The position numbers and the translations under genes are program-made. From Desulforadius tongensis (GTDB lineage Bacteria > Bacillota > Desulfotomaculia > Desulfotomaculales > Desulfohalotomaculaceae), in contig NZ_JAFBCW010000008.1 in assembly GCF_016907915.1 (NCBI RefSeq), forward strand, positions 40,541-104,540: 64,000 nucleotides of DNA, read 5' to 3'. Below are positions 62,001 through 64,000 of the stretch, piece after piece (position 1 is the stretch's first letter; each line of letters opens with the position of its first letter). The notes under the pieces are model-generated. The model had not been told where the DNA came from, did no database searches, and saw only the letters and a list, made by a program, of their open reading frames with translations.

Positions 62001-63398
62001 GTGCTCATTGTTGTTCTTATATCAATCGTTCTGGCCGTTTCAATTCTCATTCAATCCAATCAAATCAAGTCTTTAATTTATAACCAACAGGCTCAGTTTT
62101 TTATTTATGAAGCCGAAGAAGTATCTTCCATTTTAAAAAACGAATCATCAGCAGCAGTCGTTAATGAACGAATACGCATTCTAGCCCAGTTTTTAAATGC
62201 CACCATTTTAATCTATAACCGAAACGGTGATTTAACCACGGCCCAAAAAACACAACACGAAGGACATAACCACGCTATTTTGGATAAAGAATTTTTAGCT
62301 GAAGTATGGCAGGGAAAAAACATTCTTCATACCGGCAGGGTGAATAACTACCCCACTGATGTTTTTTTGGTTGCCGTACCGGTTAAAGAAAATAACAAAA
62401 TCACTAAGGCCGTGGTTATCTACAGCCCTCTGGCACCCCTAAAGCAACAAATAAAGAGTATCAGGCAAATTTCCTTATGGGGCGCTCTGCTTGGCATGGG
62501 GCTGGCCACCATCCTCAGCGTGTTTATATTAAAAAACATGATCAAGCCTCTTTTAAAAATGGAAGCAGTGGCCCACGCCATCGCTAATGGCGAATTCGGC
62601 AAACAGGTACCTGTGGTTACCAACGACGAGGTGGGAAAACTGGCCGCTTCACTCAACAATATGTCTTTACAATTAAAGGAGAAAATTGAGGCGATTGAAC
62701 AGCTAGATAAAACCAGACAGGAATTCGTTTCCAATGTTTCCCATGAACTGCGCACACCGCTGACCGTCATTCAAAGTTTTTCAGAAGCAATTTTGGACGG
62801 GCTGGTTAAAGAAGAAAAGGAGAAATTTTTTTACCTGAAAAACATTTTGGAAGAATCCAAACGGCTGAAACGCCTGGTGGACGACCTGTTGGACTTAAAA
62901 GCCTTAGATGCCGGGAATATCCCAACCAAGATGGAATATGTATTGATTTCTAAGCTGGTCACGGTCACAGCGGGGAATTTTATGAGCTTGGCCCGGAAAA
63001 AAAATATAAACTTAAAGGTTATTACTAAAGATAACAGGATTACTGTTTACGGCAATATCGACCGTCTTAAACAGGTAATGACCAACCTGATCGGCAACGC
63101 CATTGCGCATACCCAACCGGGGAGCCAGGTAAAAATTCAGGAAGAACAAAAAGATGACCGGGTATTAATCAGTGTAGCTGATAATGGCCCGGGTATTCCG
63201 CCGAATGAAATAGAACATATCTGGGAGCGGTTCTATAAAGTAGATAAATCCAGAACCAGGGGGGCAGGAGGCTCAGGACTGGGCTTAGCCATTGCTAAGC
63301 GAATTGTTGAGCTGCACGGTGGAACCATCACGGTGGAAAGCACATTGGGTGAAGGGTCGGTTTTCACTGTAATCCTTCCCATCGCCAATAATATTTAA
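62001..63398 (+). CDS. Membrane sensor histidine kinase
   Basis: The kinase (465 residues from the GTG used here) has helix 1 at the very start (VLIVVLISIVLAVSILI), an external sensor of about 130 residues, helix 2 (GALLGMGLATILSVFIL), a HAMP domain, the H-box FVSNVSHELRTPLTVIQSF, and the ATPase motifs NLIGNAIAHTQPG, DNGPGIPP and GSGLGLAIAKRIVELHGG. The frame is open 27 codons further upstream (for example IKNSIAVKFW before the GTG) but has only ATA/ATT starts, so the N-terminus is uncertain. It pairs with the response regulator upstream. Confidence 0.9.
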   Translation: MLIVVLISIVLAVSILIQSNQIKSLIYNQQAQFFIYEAEEVSSILKNESSAAVVNERIRILAQFLNATILIYNRNGDLTTAQKTQHEGHNHAILDKEFLAEVWQGKNILHTGRVNNYPTDVFLVAVPVKENNKITKAVVIYSPLAPLKQQIKSIRQISLWGALLGMGLATILSVFILKNMIKPLLKMEAVAHAIANGEFGKQVPVVTNDEVGKLAASLNNMSLQLKEKIEAIEQLDKTRQEFVSNVSHELRTPLTVIQSFSEAILDGLVKEEKEKFFYLKNILEESKRLKRLVDDLLDLKALDAGNIPTKMEYVLISKLVTVTAGNFMSLARKKNINLKVITKDNRITVYGNIDRLKQVMTNLIGNAIAHTQPGSQVKIQEEQKDDRVLISVADNGPGIPPNEIEHIWERFYKVDKSRTRGAGGSGLGLAIAKRIVELHGGTITVESTLGEGSVFTVILPIANNI

Positions 63399-63608
63399 AT
63401 CCCACCGCTCACCTAAAAATGAAGACAGTGTAAAGACCTGTCCCCATTTTAAATTAAGCAAAAACAAAACTACAGCTGCTTATACTTTAAAATGTAAAAA
63501 TTTTTCATTCAATGGTTTTACTTTTAACCCACTTAAAAATTCCACCTTAATACGAATAAGCCCTTAAGGGAGCGCTCCATACCAATTATTCAGGAGGTTA
63601 ATACACAT

Positions 63609-64000
63609 ATGAATTTCAGAAAAAAAATTCTACCGATTACACTAACATTACTTCTAAGCGTCGGTTCACTTGGTACAACATACGCCGCCGCACCTGAAAA
63701 TTATCAACAGAAAATGACCAGTTGGATGAAAAATGATCCCAATCCCATGCCGATGAACATGAACAGCAGCACAAACCAGAACTATAATATGATGTCAAAC
63801 TTGACACCCGAACAAATGCTGGAATTGGATAAAGCCTGGATGGAAAAAAAACCCCTGAAACAAAAGGCCCCCGCCGGCCAAAAGAACTACCAACAGAAAA
63901 TAACTAGTTGGATGAAAAATGATCCCAATCCCATGCCGATGAACATGAACAGCAGCACAAACCAGAACTATAATATGATGTCAAACTTGACACCCGAACA
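63609..64000 (+). CDS. Secreted Met/Asn-rich repeat protein (cut by window end)
   Basis: AGGAGG lies 11 nt before the ATG. The protein begins MNFRKKILPITLTLLLSVGS and continues to a signal cleavage near TYAAAPE. It is then built of repeats: NYQQKMTSWMKNDPNPMPMN, MNSSTNQNYNMMSNLTPEQM, and a linker, restarting at 63885 with NYQQKITSWMKNDPNP. The period is 186 bp (62 residues) with near-identical DNA. Met- and Asn-rich MPMNMN segments recall metal-binding methionine motifs (for example copper), but this is inference. No stop is reached before the window ends. It lies 210 bp behind the two-component genes. Confidence 0.8.
   Translation, partial: MNFRKKILPITLTLLLSVGSLGTTYAAAPENYQQKMTSWMKNDPNPMPMNMNSSTNQNYNMMSNLTPEQMLELDKAWMEKKPLKQKAPAGQKNYQQKITSWMKNDPNPMPMNMNSSTNQNYNMMSNLTPE
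63699..64000 (+). repeat. 186-bp in-frame tandem repeat inside the Met-rich gene
   Basis: Unit 1 starts at 63699 and unit 2 at 63885. They are nearly identical (M/I and a few silent changes). Copy number is unknown because the window ends within unit 2. Confidence 0.85.

Noticed and set aside
63420..63455. GTGTAAAGACCTGTCCCCAT, resembling text often seen near REP/IS elements
   Set aside because: A single short match without a partner repeat or transposase is too weak to call.

Overview
The window looks like chromosomal DNA of an endospore-forming, anaerobic, moderate-GC Firmicute. The best guess is the Peptococcaceae / Desulfotomaculum-like group. Sporulation genes (an uninterrupted sigK with a pro-sequence, spoIIR), strong Gram-positive ribosome binding sites with many GTG/TTG starts, intrinsic terminators, a tandem glycine riboswitch, cytochrome bd in an otherwise anaerobic-looking gene set, and a formate-dehydrogenase-like FeS/cytochrome b pair all point this way. 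This is inference from gene content, not a taxonomic assignment.

Layout. 0-6.5 kb: tRNA-His, HIT hydrolase, sigK, a cluster of DnaA-box-like motifs, a PHP phosphatase, envelope lipoproteins, a LysM protein and a LUD protein. 6.5-21.3 kb: a glycine-riboswitch-controlled alanine/glycine:Na+ symporter, a TrkA-type K+ channel, an HD-GYP protein, a DNA-metabolism radical-SAM pair, cydAB, htpG, an orphan fliY, a type II NADH dehydrogenase and an Fsr-like MFS exporter. 21.5-31.7 kb: a type I-B CRISPR-Cas locus (cas8b-cas7-cas5-cas3-cas4-cas1-cas2, with no cas6) followed by 25 repeats and 24 spacers. 31.9-38.4 kb: a methyltransferase, a MacAB-like tripartite exporter, a secreted coiled-coil protein, spoIIR, and a 440-bp tandem duplication of a small membrane-protein gene. 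38.6-41.3 kb: a selenocysteine-tRNA-shaped tRNA with a GCA (Cys) anticodon and U73, a small zinc-ribbon gene, an FeS/cytochrome b membrane module, and a CsoR-family repressor with two palindromic operator candidates. 41.3-53.6 kb: TerC, DUF2062, a methyltransferase, pabABC, an NSS transporter, an HD-GYP/FapA fusion, bioB with a BirA-type operator, a 26-codon membrane peptide, and a dicarboxylate-type symporter. 53.7-59.4 kb: a decayed metal-response region containing a permease broken by a frameshift and an amber codon, a truncated DGC protein, a dead insertion sequence, an ArsR/CadC regulator and an intact CadA-type ATPase. 59.5-64 kb: SigI with a stand-alone RsgI-N domain, a secreted small protein, a two-component system, and the start of a Met/Asn-rich secreted protein built from 62-residue repeats that runs off the window.

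How the genes work together. The metal theme (CsoR repressor, CadA with ArsR, the decayed permease, the Met-rich protein behind a two-component system) recurs over the last 24 kb. The CRISPR locus is self-contained except for crRNA processing, which must come from a Cas6 elsewhere. The items most worth a second look are the Sec-like tRNA-Cys(GCA), the Met-rich repeat protein, the tandem duplication whose copies differ only by transitions and two 1-nt indels, the SigI/mini-RsgI pair, and the CsoR-flanked electron-transfer module without a catalytic subunit.
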